DNA from: CAYJEQ01 sp964371155
Lineage (GTDB): Bacteria; Bacillota; Clostridia; Oscillospirales; Ruminococcaceae
Assembly: GCA_964371155.1 (NCBI GenBank)
Contig: CAYJLI010000085.1
Span: forward strand, 1 to 6,106
Reading direction: 5' to 3'
DNA length: 6,106 bases
Below, piece by piece: positions 5,574 through 6,106 of the stretch (position 1 is its first letter; every line of letters starts with the position of its first letter). Position numbers and translations under genes: made by a program. Under the pieces are notes generated by a model, which saw only the letters and a list, made by a program, of their open reading frames with translations, did no database searches and was not told where the DNA came from.

Positions 5574-6017
5574 TTATAATTTTTGGCTCTTGCAAAGTGA
5601 ATAAATACCGCCAGCTAATGTAGCGATTAGAAGTATTATCCATATTACTAAGGCGGTAGTATCGTTTGATATGCCTATTGAGAGCCCTGTAATGCACCAC
5701 AAAATAGCAAGTGCAATCATCAGGATACCCTCGCTTCTTCGTGCAGATTTAGAACTCTTAGCAAAACAGCCAATGATATAGCTACCCAAAAACAAACTAA
5801 TAATAAAGCCACTAATGGCAAACTGAAAATATTGCTGTAATAGATAGCTTTCCCATCCAGACTGACTAAATATCTTTGTGCGTATATCAAAGCTACTGAT
5901 GGTAATAAAATCCTGAACCCTAAACCATAGGGAGATAAAAAGCATAACAACACCGAATAGCACCAACCATTTATGCTGTGGTTTTTTCCAGTAACTAAAA
6001 GTTTCTTTTTCTCTCAT
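5574..6017 (-). CDS. Predicted four-helix integral membrane protein, function unknown
   Basis: This 147-aa protein is predicted to lie in the cytoplasmic membrane. Hydrophobic helices are at about residues 17-32, 64-86, 97-116 and 121-141. Basic clusters at the N-terminus (K11, K12, K16), between helices 2 and 3 (K87-R94, KSSKSARR) and at the C-terminus put both termini inside by the positive-inside rule. The 33-63 segment would be outside. No catalytic motif, signal peptidase site or recognised family is visible; it could be a small transporter-like, stress or immunity protein, but nothing here decides. The start at 6017 is chosen because AAGGAGG (complement of 6024-6030) lies 6 nt upstream. 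The upstream extension in the same frame has no such site. It converges on the 65-aa gene and is transcribed away from the topoisomerase cluster, so it is probably functionally unrelated. Confidence 0.75.
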   Translation of the reverse strand: MREKETFSYWKKPQHKWLVLFGVVMLFISLWFRVQDFITISSFDIRTKIFSQSGWESYLLQQYFQFAISGFIISLFLGSYIIGCFAKSSKSARRSEGILMIALAILWCITGLSIGISNDTTALVIWIILLIATLAGGIYSLCKSQKL

Positions 6018-6106
6018 AATATACCTCCTTATTGTATAAATAATCTGTAGGATAAAGATAACTATAAATCTAAAATAAAGCAATGGGAGCACAAAACCGC
6101 CTTTTA
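6018..6106 (-). promoter_or_regulatory. Upstream region of the membrane-protein gene with possible sigma-A promoter
   Basis: Reading the - strand, TTGCTT (complement of 6078-6083) and TATCTT (complement of 6055-6060) are separated by 17 nt and could be -35 and -10 boxes. The matches are only partial (3/6 and 4/6). The ribosome binding site AAGGAGG is the complement of 6024-6030. No gene is visible in this stretch on either strand up to the window end. Confidence 0.3.

Noticed and set aside
5503..5700. - strand frame across the terminator
   Set aside because: It runs through the bidirectional terminator and overlaps the membrane-protein gene in another frame.
6018..6092. N-terminal extension of the - strand membrane protein (25 extra hydrophobic residues)
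   Set aside because: The internal ATG at 6017 has a near-perfect AAGGAGG at 6 nt; the upstream ATG has none, and the extension overlaps the likely promoter.
6081..6106. Third partial copy of the leader motif (GGGAGCACAAAACCG resembles GGAGCAAAAT)
   Set aside because: The similarity is short, the CAAAAC part differs, and the window ends before the other blocks could be checked.

Overview
The window looks like a chromosomal or accessory segment of an uncultured Firmicute of the class Clostridia (Oscillospirales/Ruminococcaceae-like). The reasons are the moderately low GC content, strong AGGAGG-type ribosome binding sites, and a topoisomerase pair of a divergent type that I recall from that group. 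No rRNA, tRNA, CRISPR array, transposase or integrase is visible.

Layout, left to right on the + strand. A hairpin (19-45) and a structured leader (about 50-137) precede a 165-aa soluble coiled-coil protein (138-635). A 114-nt gap with two hairpins leads to the ATPase/TOPRIM B subunit of a type IIA DNA topoisomerase (750-2738, parE-like). A second gap with a hairpin and an excellent Shine-Dalgarno leads to the DNA-cleaving A subunit (2870-5104, parC-like). A 32-nt palindromic hairpin (5151-5182) and a second copy of the structured leader (about 5194-5288) precede a 65-aa small protein (5289-5486). A strong bidirectional terminator (5518-5560) separates this from a convergent - strand gene for a 147-aa four-helix membrane protein (5574-6017).

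The two topoisomerase genes together make a complete heterotetrameric enzyme: ATP-gated GHKL domain, transducer and TOPRIM on the B side, catalytic tyrosine on the A side. The A-subunit C-terminal domain has recognisable beta-pinwheel blades but no GyrA box, which favours a topoisomerase IV-like decatenase over gyrase. The quinolone-binding region is atypical, with Gln where gyrase and topo IV carry the drug-bridging Ser.

The most interesting signal is non-coding. The genes flanking the topoisomerase pair (138-635 and 5289-5486) encode unrelated proteins but share a leader of about 90 nt that ends exactly at the ribosome binding site. The two copies share the blocks TAGGAGCAAAAT, TTGTGCCG and GCGGCGGAATGGAG. 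They also share a stem whose sequence differs by two compensatory base-pair changes. An internal GGAGC duplicates the Shine-Dalgarno, and an upstream GCTCT can pair with either one, as expected of a translation-controlling RNA switch. I cannot match it to an RNA family I know; no database could be searched.
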